Shown here in pieces: positions 22,468 to 33,750 of a stretch of 64,000 bases of DNA. Source of the stretch: Orobanche coerulescens (taxonomy: Eukaryota > Streptophyta > Magnoliopsida > Lamiales > Orobanchaceae); the NCBI GenBank assembly GCA_033398695.1, contig CM065805.1, positions 167,563,787-167,627,786 on the forward strand, read 5' to 3'. Within the stretch, counting starts at the first letter, position 1. Every line of letters starts with the position of its first letter. Under the pieces are notes generated by a model, which was not told where the DNA came from, did no database searches, and was given only the letters and a program-made list of their open reading frames with translations. Both the position numbers and the translations under genes were made by a program.

Positions 22468-22800
22468 GAAGAGCATGTTGACGGCGAGGAGTCCCAATGA
22501 TACTAGTAGGGGGCCCCAATCCTTTCAGTCGTTCATGTGGTTATCATTTATTTTCCGCTGCAGATTTCCATTTGGATACTCCGTTTCATTCAGTGTTGTG
22601 TATTTTATCTCCATATAAAATATACTAGTATTCGGTATTGTCCTGGTATTTTGTACTTAAACTCCTCATCGGAGTATTTAGTAATATAATGTGGTTCGAT
22701 ACTACAATTATATTATTTAATTCATTAATTCTCATTCGCCTGGTGGGTCCCAGTCGGGGGTCCACGGCACTGTAATCTCCACCTAGTTTGGGGTGTTACA
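22468..22800 (+). repeat. Tk2 3' LTR remnant
   Basis: Matches 19082-19413 nearly base for base. The junction with pol shares GAAGA (22468-22472), found in both parent sequences. Confidence 0.93.
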
Positions 22801-22805
22801 CATAT

Positions 22806-23195
22806 ATGTTACATTAGAGTTTTATGTAACATTTTAGCCAAAATTCGGCGTTGCATTTGCGGCCGTTGCCTATGACCCATATATCAACGTTTTATGTACT
22901 TATTGCAACTTTTGTTAAGTATTACAATAGCGTCTTTATTGCAACAATTTAGTCTGTTTAAGTAACACTTTTAAGGTGTTGCAATAGACTAATGCAACAC
23001 TTGCTTGCAACATTTATTGAGTTAAAATGTTAAAAAGTCAATTTATTGCAACATTTTGATGCTTGTTGCAATGCTTTTTGGTTTTTTAGCAACATTTATC
23101 TGCAACATTTTTATCCCTATTGTAATGTTTTAGACTTTATTGGCAACACTTATTTGCAACACTTTTTATTAATCCAAATTGCAAGGTTCTATTTG
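22806..23195. repeat. CACTA1 left subterminal repeats
   Basis: Many copies of TTGCAACA / TGCAACA(C/T)TT in both orientations (for example 22926-23170). Such clusters near CACTA ends are the binding sites for the element's TNPA-type protein. Confidence 0.8.
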
Positions 23196-23469
23196 AAATT
23201 TCAATATAGCATGCACAAAAGCATACCAAACCAGAAATCACATTTCAAATTTCCCAAATAGCCAATCCAACAAAACATATGTCAATAAAGTCCAAACATA
23301 GTCAGCTTTTATCACAATATCATCTTACATCTAGTACTTAAGTCTAAAGTCGAAACATACATGTCAACTTACACCATAATTCTACATTAAACATAGTCTT
23401 TCATGTCAAAATATCAACTTACTACCAAAAGTATGCAAATAGAAAATATAAGTAGTTAAGTACTGATCA

Positions 23470-25711
23470 TCAATCATCACGTTCGTCGTCCTGGTGATCA
23501 TTGTCATCCTCGCGATGATCGTCATCCTCATCACTGTCCTCACTTTCATCACTACCAGCACACAACTCTTCAACATCAAGGTGTTTTAAATCCGGGTTGA
23601 TTTCTCCCTATTTTGCTATTACCTTTGACATTTTCTCACACAACTTTCTGTTTACCATGTCTTGCATTTCAGCCATGATTTCCTCCCTTATAGTCTTTTT
23701 CAAATCATCAATATCAGTAGCTGTAGCACCGGAACTAAAAAGTTTTGGCTGCTGATCTTTCATTATTTTTCTGCATTTTCCAGATCTACCTAGAAGCCAA
23801 TTCGGTCCATGGCTTGGTTTTTTGACTTGCTCCCAACTGTCATCTTCAGCAACAATTGTAGTCTACAAATAAACATGATTAAACAAAAATACAAACACAT
23901 TAAAACTGAAAGCCTACCTTTAAAGAAAAAATTATAGAAACTTGAAAAGATGAAAGGACTAAAATAATTAAATTATTACATCATTACCTTGTATTCATGT
24001 CCTGGTTTCCATTTATGGGTTTTCACATAAATATCGTCTTTTCGAGCTAGTTTTTGAGGTTCAATATTATTTTCTGCTTTCTGCCATGTAATGCAAGGAA
24101 TGGAATAATATTAAAACTATATAGTGCAAGAAAATATCAAAGTGGGGAATGTTGGACATAATATTTTCTCGCCAATTTGTGCAAAACTTTTACGACCAGT
24201 AGTGTGCGTTTCTACAATCAACTTATGATTTTCTGCATTTTTCTTAGCTCGATCCTGACCATTCAATAAGGCGCAGAGAATATAAAAAATCACTTACAAC
24301 AATCTTTTGAAAATAACATTGTGAAAAGCTTAAGTACTAGCTAACATATTTATATATGAGTGGATATATCTGAACTTCTTCATCCGCCCAGTATTTGAGA
24401 AGCACCTTGAATTCTTCAAATGAAATGACATTGAGCCTGTTTTTTAGCGTATCCTCGTCATTTTCATATTTGAGATAATGGTCCTTCTTTATCCGGCTCT
24501 TGTACAGCCTCCACAAAGCACCAATAGTCCGCAATGTATAGGTTCTTCCTTCCTCGGGAATTTCATATTTTGTCTAATTTATTCGGTAAAATTATTAGTG
24601 GCATTTACATCTCAGCGGCACGCAATTGATCTTTTAATTAGACTTACTATATATAAACCTAAAGACAATAAAAAGCTAGAGATCATAAAAAAGGTCTACA
24701 ATATTTTGAGTTTACCTTAACAAAAGTCCATAGGTCCTGCTTCGGTTGTTCAGGAAATTTGTGACAAGAGAGAAAATCAAGTGGGACAGATTGCCTACCT
24801 AATGTCCCTAAAAAGTTTTTAAATTCAGACAAGTCCTTGTCATTGTCAGCCACGGCCTGTAACTCACAATTCAACTTAATAATCTTCTTTTCATGAGGCC
24901 TCCTTGTGTACACATTATTCATTCGTGTAGGTCCTCTACGCTTTCTGCTTTTCGGTGCACATAACAGTAGTACAAAACACTTTACTACTGAATCAACATA
25001 ATATTCGATTCAAGCCAATATCAAGAAAACCTAAAATTACCTGCTAAAGTTTCAACTGTCTCTTCATGAGTTTGTGAATGAGATGTCTGACCACCATCAT
25101 CCACATGTTTTTTTCCCTTTTCAAGGGACTTTTAATGATCTTTCATCAACATGTATGCTTCCATTGAACCAATTCCTTGGTTGTTATTTTTTTTTTGCAG
25201 GTGCCACTTTCAATGGTAAGCATTGTGAATCTTTAGGCAAATGGGGGGGAGGTGGTAAATTCTCAATTATAACAGGGGATGAATTTTGAGTTACGGGGTG
25301 TGGTATTTTCAGCTGGTTCAGAGTGCGTAGTAGTCTCAATCTGTCATGCAATCACAAATTAGTACCAATATTTGAACTGCTAAATAGTTATGATCACAAA
25401 TGAATTTAACAAACTTATAAATTAACTGCTAAACAGTTATTAACAAACTTGAGACATGATTGGTCACCTTCTTGATCTATTTTTCCTTCATTTTCATCAT
25501 TATTTTCTTTCGAGCAACTTGTTTTGCCACCATCTCTTCGTCTTCTTCTTCAGTCTCAGACAAACTATCATGTCCAGGAACGTACTCTCTGTCAAAGTTT
25601 AGTTCATCATCCGCTTGAACATTTTCTTTGACATTTTTCACATCAAGACCAGCAACAAGTTTGTTTATTCCCAACTCATGTATCTTCCTTTTGTTTTCTG
25701 CAACCTGCAAC
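23470..25711 (-). pseudogene. CACTA1 TNPA-like (Transposase_24) gene, 3' half
   Basis: Exons read leftwards on the minus strand. 25705-25455: acidic linker (GHDSLSETEEEDEEMV). 25350-25040: Pro-rich linker (VIIENLPPPPHLPKDSQ). 24985-24715: KRRGPTRMNNVYTRRPHEKK and LSEFKNFLGTLGRQSVPLDF. 24575-24345: LRTIGALWRLYKSRIKKDHY and EFKVLLKYWADEEVQ. 24250-24160: RAKKNAENHKLIVETHTTGR. 24090-23990 and 23865-23470: an acidic tail ending DDERDD at the stop 23472-23470. The order matches the plant Ptta/En/Spm Transposase_24 family, the DNA-binding partner of the transposase. A stop (at about 23607) and a likely frameshift near 25490 damage it. Exon borders are by eye. Confidence 0.8.
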
Positions 25712-26644
25712 TGTAACACCCCCGATATATTCAGGAATATTATAGTGCCGTAAATTCTTTTACGTAAGAATTTACAAGGCTGAAGAAACGAAATGACAAT
25801 AACAACACCAAAAAATGATGGACATAAAAATAAAATACAACGATTCTGATTCAATACTGAAAATACAAACGTCCAACGGTGAATATTAATACATACCCAA
25901 ACCCATCATAACAAAAGACAACCTACTCGAGTACTTTATTGAAACAACACAAACATACGACAAAGTAATCCGGACATAATATCACTCTGCACCCTCGCCG
26001 TCATGCAACTCTAGTGGTTGTTTTTCCGCTCTCCTGGATCCTAAACATAACACAAATGTTCACCCCCGAAGTGGTTAGCACAATGATGCTAGTACAGGTA
26101 CGATAATTAAACAATAACGATTTATTCAACAATAATCATGGCAAGTTTCTCCAATGAGAAATATTAACAACACGTAACACATCATGACAATCTCAACATA
26201 CTCATGGTATTCCAACGATCCAGCGCACACAGCTATAGGTTCCCATGATGATCCCGTCGGACCAACGCGTGGTGGAATTACATGTCCAATGATCCAGCGC
26301 ACACAGCTATAGATTCCCATGATGATCGCGTCGGACCAATGGATGGTGGACAATTAATCACAACAAGTATGCATAATACAACAATAATATAACCGACATT
26401 AATATGCACAATTATAATTAAAGTACTTACCTCAAATTGACGACAAGGATAATACTTCGACGGATAGCAATACACTTGAAGGTCGCCCCTTCGATCAATC
26501 ACGTTGCAAAGCTCGGACCTTAAAATAAAAGAAATAATATTGGTTTCATCTTACGTCATATAACTAACGTATGAACATCTAACATCCTAAACTATGGCCG
26601 AAAGTTGTCAATATTACGTATCCTGCCTGATGTCTTCATAACGT

Positions 26645-26815
26645 TTGTTACATACCCAGCGTAACGTAAGTTAAGTCCGTACGTTAGCGTACGTAAGCTC
26701 CAAAGCCTAACATACGCTAAGCATGTATTTGACAGTTCTCTTCTCTGATCAGACGACTGTCTCACCTGATGATATAATGTACGTAATGCATGATGCCTAA
26801 CGTACGTTATACTCA
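26645..26815 (-). repeat. ACGTACGT-type motifs in the 3' half of soloTk
   Basis: Degenerate copies such as GTACGTTAGCGTACGTAAG (26677-26697) and TAACGTACGTTA (26798-26809). This cluster is separate from the one next to the TATA box. Confidence 0.75.
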
Positions 26816-27508
26816 CAAATACATTTCTCATGCGAAATTGAATGATCCCTCGGTGTTCTACGTCTTCGAATTCAAGGATAAATATATCATCACAACACCA
26901 TATTCCAAACTCGATTATAATTGCTCATATGAAGTTCGGTTAATGAGGGTGACAATAATCACAAGTCTTGATCATTTTTAAAACATCAACATGAATATCA
27001 TCATCTCCAAAAATCACTACGAATCATGAATTGTGCTTGAAGAATACTTTATTCTACACTTGGATTATTCTTGGTGAAAATCCTAAGAATTCATCTTCCT
27101 TGAATATCCCCATTCTAAGTGATGGTATTAACAATACCTTGGTAAACAAGTGACTCAAAATTAACATCCAAAATGTGTAATAAATCTCAGAAACTATGTC
27201 GTAGGTTCAACTCGAAAATGATTGGTTAATAATCTTCTTACTCAAGGAAGGTCTCAAATAAGTTCATCTTAACTTCTAACAACATGGTGTTCAACTTAAA
27301 GGGTTACTCACTAATCCAATGATCTCAGAAGCATGCTCATATCTGTTAGGCGTATTTTTATACGCTTATTTATCATTATTTTGTAGTATTTTGGAGAGTG
27401 AAATTGTCTAAATGAGCTTTTAATGCCTTAATTTTGTATGATTGACAGGAAATTGAAGTCCGGAAGCTGAAACGAGGCAAAACGGGCGAAAACGGCATAT
27501 TTTGGCTA

Positions 27509-27616
27509 TGAGCCGCGGCACAAGGAAGCAGGGCCGCGGCACAGGAAGACACCAGCCGAGCGCAGAGTAAACTGTACTCTGTGCCGCGGCACAGATTTAG
27601 TGCGCCGCGGCACACT
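27509..27616 (+). repeat. GCCGCGGC palindrome cluster, TRG1 5' LTR
   Basis: Four copies of GCCGCGGCACA or its reverse complement in about 110 bp, all containing CCGCGG; the last ends about 95 bases before the TATA box. Confidence 0.9.
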
Positions 27617-27708
27617 TGACGGTTTTTGGTTGTCCGCGCGGATTTTGGGCCGTTTCGAAGCCAGTTTTTGACCTACTGATACGGACGCAATTTGGAGATG
27701 TGCTGAGC

Positions 27709-27716
27709 TATAAATA
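27709..27716 (+). promoter_or_regulatory. TRG1 LTR TATA box
   Basis: TATAAATA in GAGCTATAAATAGGG, a textbook plant TATA box. Repeated in the 3' LTR at 34133-34140. Confidence 0.8.
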
Positions 27717-28597
27717 GGGTTTAAGACCCTAATTAAATCATCTTTTAATCTTTGGATCTTGAATTTTTGAGAGCTTAAGCTTAGAGACGGCAGAAGAAAA
27801 GGGAAGCAGAAGACTTAAAGGGCAGAAGGCGGAAGCTGAAGAACGGAGGAATCCGAGCTTCATCTGCGTTTGAATTTTATGCTTTCATTTATTTATTCTG
27901 TATTTTCAATTATTAGTATGTCAGGCTAAAGCCCTGATCTAGGGTTTTGATGAAACCTTTGTTTTGACGAATTGATTGAGATTATCCAATTAATTACCTT
28001 TTTATTGAGTTTTCCCAATTATTAATGCTTGCAATTATCTGTCCAATAGTTGTATTGATTAAATCATTCACTTCGAATCGGGAGAGGAGATTTGGTGAGG
28101 AACTATTGGTGAGGACCGTTTTATTCTGTGAGATAGGAATATACTCATAGGAACTACGTGGCCTTTGGGAGATTTCATGCGTTTCGCCTATTGACGAATT
28201 AATTCACCTAGGGATAGAGTGCGTTATTCGCCTTTAGATAAATCTATTGACCTCGGGAGAGGCGGTAGAATATATTAGCAATCTCCGCCTTCAATAAACT
28301 GGGAAAATTATTTATTACGGATAATCGAGAGTAAATTCGGATAAACTAAGGTGGATTCAGAATCCTAGACTTATTCATCATTTGATTTATTTTATTCAAG
28401 CCATTGTTTTCTACTAGTCTTTTAGTAATTCTTTTAGTTATTAATCGCAAATCCCAAATTCGATTGTTCAGATAAAATTGGAATACACAGAAATCGGTAG
28501 TTAGAGATTCAGTCCTCGTGGGAACGATACTCTACTTATCACTTTATTACTTGTAAACGATGACGTGCACTTGCGTGTAAGGATTTTCGCAACAAGT

Positions 28598-28615
28598 TTT
28601 TGGCGCCGTTGCCGG
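28598..28615 (+). other. TRG1 primer-binding site (tRNA-Asp type)
   Basis: GTTTTTGGCGCCGTTGCCGG follows the 5' LTR within two bases. TGGCGCCGTTGCCGGGGA is the site of Athila and Tat elements and identifies the lineage independently of the proteins. Confidence 0.92.
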
Positions 28616-28737
28616 GGACTGAAATTTTCTAATATCGATTTAAGTATTTCCAGTCTTAATTTGAACGTTTTATTTTTATTTTTTGTATATTTAATTTCGT
28701 TTATTTGTTTTTCCTTTCAGGGCCTTTCGTGTAGTGC

Positions 28738-30279
28738 ATGAGAAAACTCGGTAACGAAGGCCTACTACCTTTGGATATCGAGCTCGAGCGCACGCTAAGA
28801 AGGAACAAAAAGGAGAAAAGAGAGTTGCAGACGACGGTCAACATGGCCGAGAATATCGAAGTCCAAGGAGGAGATAACCAAGTGCGGCAAGTTCAATCGG
28901 AACTAGCTCTTCGAGATTATGCCATGCCGCAGATCAACGCTAATTTTTCGGGAATTCGGCGTCCCACTATCCAAGCTAATAATTTTGAGATCAAGCCTGC
29001 TATTATTCAGATGGTGCAGGCAAGCCAATTCTGTGGACTGCCGAATGACGACCCGAATGCCCATATTGCTTCTTTCCTTGAGATATGCGACACGTTTAAG
29101 ACAAATGGTGTCTCCGACGATGCCATCCGATTGAGGCTTTTCCCTTTCTCTTTGAGGGATAAAGCAAAGTTTTGGTTAAATTCCTTACCACCGGGGTCGA
29201 TTACAACATGGGAGAGATTAGCGCAAGCCTTCCTTGCCAAATTCTTCCCACCAGCTAAGACGGCAAGGTTGAGAAACGAAATAACCACCTTTGGTCAGTA
29301 CGATATGGAATCGCTCCACGAGGCGTGGGAGCGATATAAAGATTTGCTACGAAGATGCCCTCATCACGGCATTCCTGATTGGCTTCAGCTTCATACGTTC
29401 TATAATGGTTTGAGTGCTTCTACACGCACCCTCGTGGATGCGGCCTCTGGTGGGGCCTTCATGGGAAAATCTATGGCCGAGGCACACGTGCTTTTGGAAG
29501 ATATGGCCGCAAACGCATACCAATGGCCATCGGAAAGATTGACACCGAAGAGAGTCATGGAAGTTTCAAGCAATGATCCGATTTCCACCTTGTCAGCTCA
29601 AGTCGCCGCTTTGACCCAACAGCTCCAGGCATTCTCGCACGCACCTTCCCCCGTTACCATTGAGACATGCAATTGGTGTAACGGATCACACCCGAGCGCG
29701 GAGTGTCAAGTTGGAAACCCGTTCGAGCAACATCAGATGGAGCAGGCTCAATTCGTGGGAAATGGGAATCGTCCGAATAACCCGTACTCCAACACTTATA
29801 ATCCGGGGTGGCGCAATCATCCCAACTTTTCATGGAGAAACGGACAAAACTCACACCAGCCCCCATTCGCCCAGAATCAACAGCAGCCCCCTCCCGCCCC
29901 CAAAGTGTCTCTCGAGGAAGCACTTGCAAAATTAGCAGCAAATACGAGTCAATTTATGACCCGTACTGAAGCTACATTGCAAAATCATTCCGCTTCCATT
30001 CGGAACTTGGAGGTCCAGCTGGGCCAAATTGCTAATGTGCTGACAGCTCGCCCGGAGGGAGCATTGCCGAGCACAACAGAGACAAATCCTAGAGAGAGTC
30101 TAAACGCAATCAGCTTGAGAGGCGGGAAAGAGGTGCTGAATCAGCCCGAGCGGTGTAAAAAGAAGAAGGAAATTGAGGAAGAGAAGGATTTAAAGCCAGA
30201 GGAGTCGAAGGATTTGAAACCTTCAATAAATTTGCCGGATAACTCGAAGACATGTGTGCCCCCCGTTCCGTTTCCGTAG
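28738..30279 (+). CDS. TRG1 gag
   Basis: 513 codons from ATG 28738, the first in a frame open throughout. The capsid domain lies at about residues 80-245 (AQASQF-like start, then LRLFPFSLRDKAKFWLNSLP, FLAKFFPPAKTARLRNEI, ESLHEAWERYKDLLRRCPHH), typical of Athila gag. The zinc-binding motif CNWCNGSHPSAEC (CX2CX3HX4C) is at about residue 310. A Gln/Pro/Asn-rich stretch and a Lys/Glu-rich end follow. It closes with TAG at 30277-30279, and the same frame continues as protease. The amber codon could be a recent mutation or, less likely, a gag-protease separator. The capsid appears intact and could build particles. Confidence 0.92.
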   Translation: MRKLGNEGLLPLDIELERTLRRNKKEKRELQTTVNMAENIEVQGGDNQVRQVQSELALRDYAMPQINANFSGIRRPTIQANNFEIKPAIIQMVQASQFCGLPNDDPNAHIASFLEICDTFKTNGVSDDAIRLRLFPFSLRDKAKFWLNSLPPGSITTWERLAQAFLAKFFPPAKTARLRNEITTFGQYDMESLHEAWERYKDLLRRCPHHGIPDWLQLHTFYNGLSASTRTLVDAASGGAFMGKSMAEAHVLLEDMAANAYQWPSERLTPKRVMEVSSNDPISTLSAQVAALTQQLQAFSHAPSPVTIETCNWCNGSHPSAECQVGNPFEQHQMEQAQFVGNGNRPNNPYSNTYNPGWRNHPNFSWRNGQNSHQPPFAQNQQQPPPAPKVSLEEALAKLAANTSQFMTRTEATLQNHSASIRNLEVQLGQIANVLTARPEGALPSTTETNPRESLNAISLRGGKEVLNQPERCKKKKEIEEEKDLKPEESKDLKPSINLPDNSKTCVPPVPFP

Positions 30280-31311
30280 AGATTACAGCAAAGAAGGGTG
30301 GACAAACAATTTTCTAAGTTCCTTGATGTGTTTAAAAAGATTCACATAAACATTCCGTTCGCCGACGCATTGGAACAGATGCCGAGTTACGTCAAGTTCA
30401 TGAAAGAGATATTATCGAAGAAAAGAAAGCTTGAGGAGTTTGAAACGGTTGCCTTGACAGAGGAGTGCAGTGCAATTCTTCAAAAGAAGCTCCCACCTAA
30501 ATTTAAAGATCCGGGAAGCTTCAACATACCGTGCACCATGGGGAATCTTTCGTTTAATAAGGCACTATGCGATCTTGGTTCTAGTATCAACCTCATGCCT
30601 CTGTCGATTTTCAAAAAGCTGGATATTGGGGAAGCCAAGCCAACAACAGTCTCCTTACAATTGGCGGATCGATCGATAAAGTATCGGAGGGGAGTGATCG
30701 AGGATGTATTAGTCAAGGTTGATAAGTTCATCTTTCCGGCCGATTTCATCGTACTCGACATGGAGGAAGACGAAGATATTCCAATCATCTTGGGACGACC
30801 ATTTCTAGCGACTGGCCGAACCCTTATCGACGTGGAAAAAGGGGAGTTAACTCTGAGGGTCCAAGACGAGCAAGTTACTTTTCAAGTATTCAATTCGTTT
30901 CCATGTCCCGGAAGTATTGATAAAAGGTCACAAATTGAAAGTGTGGATGTTGTTGAAAGAGGAAAGCACCAAAAAAATCGTCGTTGGGAAAATTCAGATT
31001 TTGTGTCAAATGGTCCAAGTCTTAAGAAGGATGTTGAACGAGTGGCGTTCCTCGAGCATGAGGACAAATTTGCTGTAGTCTTGAGTGCGTTTGTGAAGGA
31101 GGAGAGTAAGCCGAAAGCCCAGCGGACAATTAGTCATGGAAAAACCGGGTGTTTCGGGAAGTTATTCACGTCGAAACCTTTTCGCAAACAACATTTGATG
31201 ACCGAACCGAAAGTCGAATCGCTAACGACCAATGGTCATAATTTTAACAAAAATATGAACGGTTCGATGAACGGGGCGGAAACCAAATGGAGTTTGCGAA
31301 AAGCGAACTAA
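30280..31311 (+). CDS. TRG1 aspartic protease region
   Basis: Same frame as gag, directly after its TAG; the first ATG is not needed if it is read through. DKQFSKFLDVFKKIHINIPF and ALEQMPSYVKFMKEIL are the conserved Athila pre-protease segment. The protease active site is CDLGSSINLMP (Athila type, with DLGS in place of DTGA), and the second conserved strand is IILGRPFLATGRTLIDVEKG. After about residue 210 the sequence is basic and unlike known pol, ending at TAA 31309-31311 where RT would normally start. Confidence 0.88.
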   Translation, partial: RLQQRRVDKQFSKFLDVFKKIHINIPFADALEQMPSYVKFMKEILSKKRKLEEFETVALTEECSAILQKKLPPKFKDPGSFNIPCTMGNLSFNKALCDLGSSINLMPLSIFKKLDIGEAKPTTVSLQLADRSIKYRRGVIEDVLVKVDKFIFPADFIVLDMEEDEDIPIILGRPFLATGRTLIDVEKGELTLRVQDEQVTFQVFNSFPCPGSIDKRSQIESVDVVERGKHQKNRRWENSDFVSNGPSLKKDVERVAFLEHEDKFAVVLSAFVKEESKPKAQRTISHGKTGCFGKLFTSKPFRKQHLMTEPKVESLTTNGHNFNKNMNGSMNGAETKWSLRKAN

Positions 31312-31525
31312 TGTTTTCCAATAGGTCCGGCTGAAGACTATAAACTTAGCGCTTCTCGGGAGGCAACCCGAGTTCGTAGTTGTAGATTTTTGCATTTCTT
31401 TATTTTTCTTGCATTCGTGATTCTTATTTTTCCTTCATTTTTGTGCTTCGATTTGCTTCTGCCTCTCGCTTTTAACGAGTTTTTCTAAAAATTCTGTGCA
31501 GGAATCAGCAAAGGGGAGGAATTCA

Positions 31526-31860
31526 ATGATGTGCCGCGATCCAGTGAGCCGCACACACCACGGTGATGAAAAATGGCCGATCAAAGCGTACCTGTGCGCG
31601 GCATGATCTTACTGAGCCGCGGCACACCAGATCGCTGAGCCGCGACACACTAAACCTGAGCCGCGGCACACTAAATGGCCAAGAAACACCCAGGGAGCCT
31701 GTACTTTGTGCCGCGGCACACTAAACCTGAGCCGCGGCACACTAACACACTGAGCCGCGGCACACGAAAACTGAGCCGCGGCACCCGACGACATTACAAA
31801 ACGTCCCAGTCCTACTGTACTTTGGGCCGCGGCTCACTTATATTGTGGCGCGGCTCCCGT
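31526..31860 (+). repeat. GCCGCGGCACAC cluster inside TRG1
   Basis: About ten copies of GAGCCGCGGCACAC and variants (GAGCCGCGACACAC, GGCCGCGGCTCAC). Same palindrome as in the LTR U3 but internal and downstream of the protease. Confidence 0.9.
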
Positions 31861-33011
31861 CGCAAAATAAGAGCAGCCAGGTAGGGCTCATTCAATCGAT
31901 CGGCCTGCATAAGATACTCCTTCCCTCCCTTCCTTCCTTCCTTCACACAATGAGGTTAGTTGATTCCATTCTATTAGTCTCCTTCTCAAGTTCTCCAGGT
32001 AATTTTTGATTTCTACATCATAAGTGATTCTTGATGTGAAAAGATTTGGATTTTTATATTTCTAGTTGTTCTTCATTGTTGTTTCTAAAATGGAGTTGGA
32101 ATATGAGGAATTTGATATTGTGATGGAATTGATATTTATGAACGAATTGTTGATGATAGTTGTCATGATTCAGGGTTATAATCTGTGTTATTATTTTTGG
32201 GATTTGGAATTAACCATCAAAATTCTTGTTCTTCATTTTAACTTGTGCACACAAGGTGGTTGATAAATTGCAGCAATGAAAAATTGGTAAGATAGGCATT
32301 TTCAAAATTATATGCAATGAATCGTGTTGTCGAATTACATTATCCCCAACCCCTACATCATGTTAAACTTGAGAGCTCGTACTTAACTTCCTTTTTGATG
32401 ATGCAAGCTCATTTATTCACACTCCGCATGATGTAGTCAAGAAGCGTGCAAGCTCACCGGACGATGCCGACACCAGCTCCTGAGCAGACTGGAGCGGAGT
32501 ACTTGACCTTTTACTTTTATTGCATATCATTTTTGTCCATTGAGGTCAATGTACGTCCTAAGTTTGGGGGGGGGGGGGGATTTACTTTCAGTTGCTACTT
32601 TATTTGCTGTACTTTATTTTCGTTGCACTTTTCATTACTTTACGAAAAAAAAAATTTAGATAGCCTTGCTTGTCTTAGTTTTTCTTTATTCGTGAATTGT
32701 TCGTGCTTCTATTTGTGTGATACTGATGTTACGACACTGTTTTTCTCTCTGAAGAAACGGTCGAGTTTTAGTCGAGTTGTAGTTAGTAATTTCAGTTTCT
32801 GCTTAGTATTCAATTAGGTCCAAAATTTTTCGTGATTGTAGAGATCTTGGCAGATAAGAGACGATACATACCTGTTTTAAAATCACCGTCGATACGTTTG
32901 GTTACATTTTCCGGATAGTGAGTCGTACTGTTTCATTAGTCGTGTTGGCACTTAGATTGAGTTTAGAGTCGGTCAGGTTTTCCCAAAAGTTGAGATAGTG
33001 TGTTCTATGAA

Positions 33012-33300
33012 GGGAAGTCTAGTAACCGGGGGCATTCGCGTGACCCGTTGTTTACTCTCGCGTAAAACGACGACCCTGATTAGACTAGTGATTTAGATAT
33101 TTCACATGTGCCAATGATAGGGAGCCTAGTAACCGGGGGTATTCGCGTGACCCGCTGTTTACTCTCGCGTAAAACGGCAACCTTGATTCGGACATGCGGA
33201 AATTATGTATTCGAGTTTTTTCTCCGCTGTAGACGGGAACTTAGTAACTAGAAGCATCCATGTGCCCCATGAGTGTCTTTTACGTCAAACGGTTTCCTTA
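33012..33300 (+). repeat. Threefold diverged tandem repeat in TRG1
   Basis: Units at about 33012, 33120 and 33235, spaced 108 and 115 bp. Units 1 and 2 share TAGTAACCGGGGG.ATTCGCG and TTTACTCTCGCGTAAAACG; unit 3 is diverged (TAGTAACTAGAAGCATCC). Confidence 0.85.
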
Positions 33301-33750
33301 TACATGAGAATGGAAGTTCCACCCTAGGATTATCCCGATGAAACATCCCGAGATCCTAACCTAGTGGTCAACTCGAATCAAATTCTTGAACATATATATA
33401 AGGGGGATACTGTCCGAGGTTTATTTGTTATGAAACTCGTGAAAATTGTGCCACTAGACTGTGGAACGGGATGAACTAGCTTGTTTATTTTAGCCTTTCA
33501 TATTGACGGTTGATTTAACTCACGTTTTGTTAATCTTTGAGCTGGATTTTCTTCATGAACGAGTGATTAGGACTGAACTTGATTTCTTTGCGGAATCATT
33601 ATTCTGAGTGCAGCTCGCTATTATGACACTCGTATTATTTAGAGAAAATTACAGGATAGTATTGATTAGGTTGAACACTGTGAGTTGCACGATGATTCAC
33701 GACATTCTTTTATTGAATTTAATTCTTTTTGCTTGAGGACAAGCAAATGC

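Larger units (their letters stand above)
16819..22800 (+). mobile_element. Tk2: Tekay-like Gypsy element with truncated 3' end
   Basis: 5' LTR 16819-19413, primer-binding site, gag-protease-partial RT (19904 to about 22467), then a direct jump into the last 330 bp of an LTR (22468-22800). A perfect 5-bp TSD CATAT at 16814-16818 and 22801-22805 shows that it inserted intact and later lost RT end, RNase H, integrase, polypurine tract and most of the 3' LTR. It sits in the left subterminal region of CACTA1. Confidence 0.95.
27344..28594 (+). repeat. TRG1 5' LTR
   Basis: TGTTAGGCGT ... TTTCGCAACA. Contains GCCGCGGCACA palindromic motifs at 27510-27620, TATA box TATAAATA at 27709-27716 and a long R-U5. 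Confidence 0.95.

Noticed and set aside
23490..23560. Captured host gene suggested by the acidic Asp/Glu/His tail in CACTA1
   Set aside because: It is the C-terminal tail of the TNPA-like protein, in frame with the preceding exon; acidic tails are common there.
32446..32817. 123-codon frame inside TRG1
   Set aside because: Crosses the 14-G run and a poly-A run; low complexity and no conserved motif.
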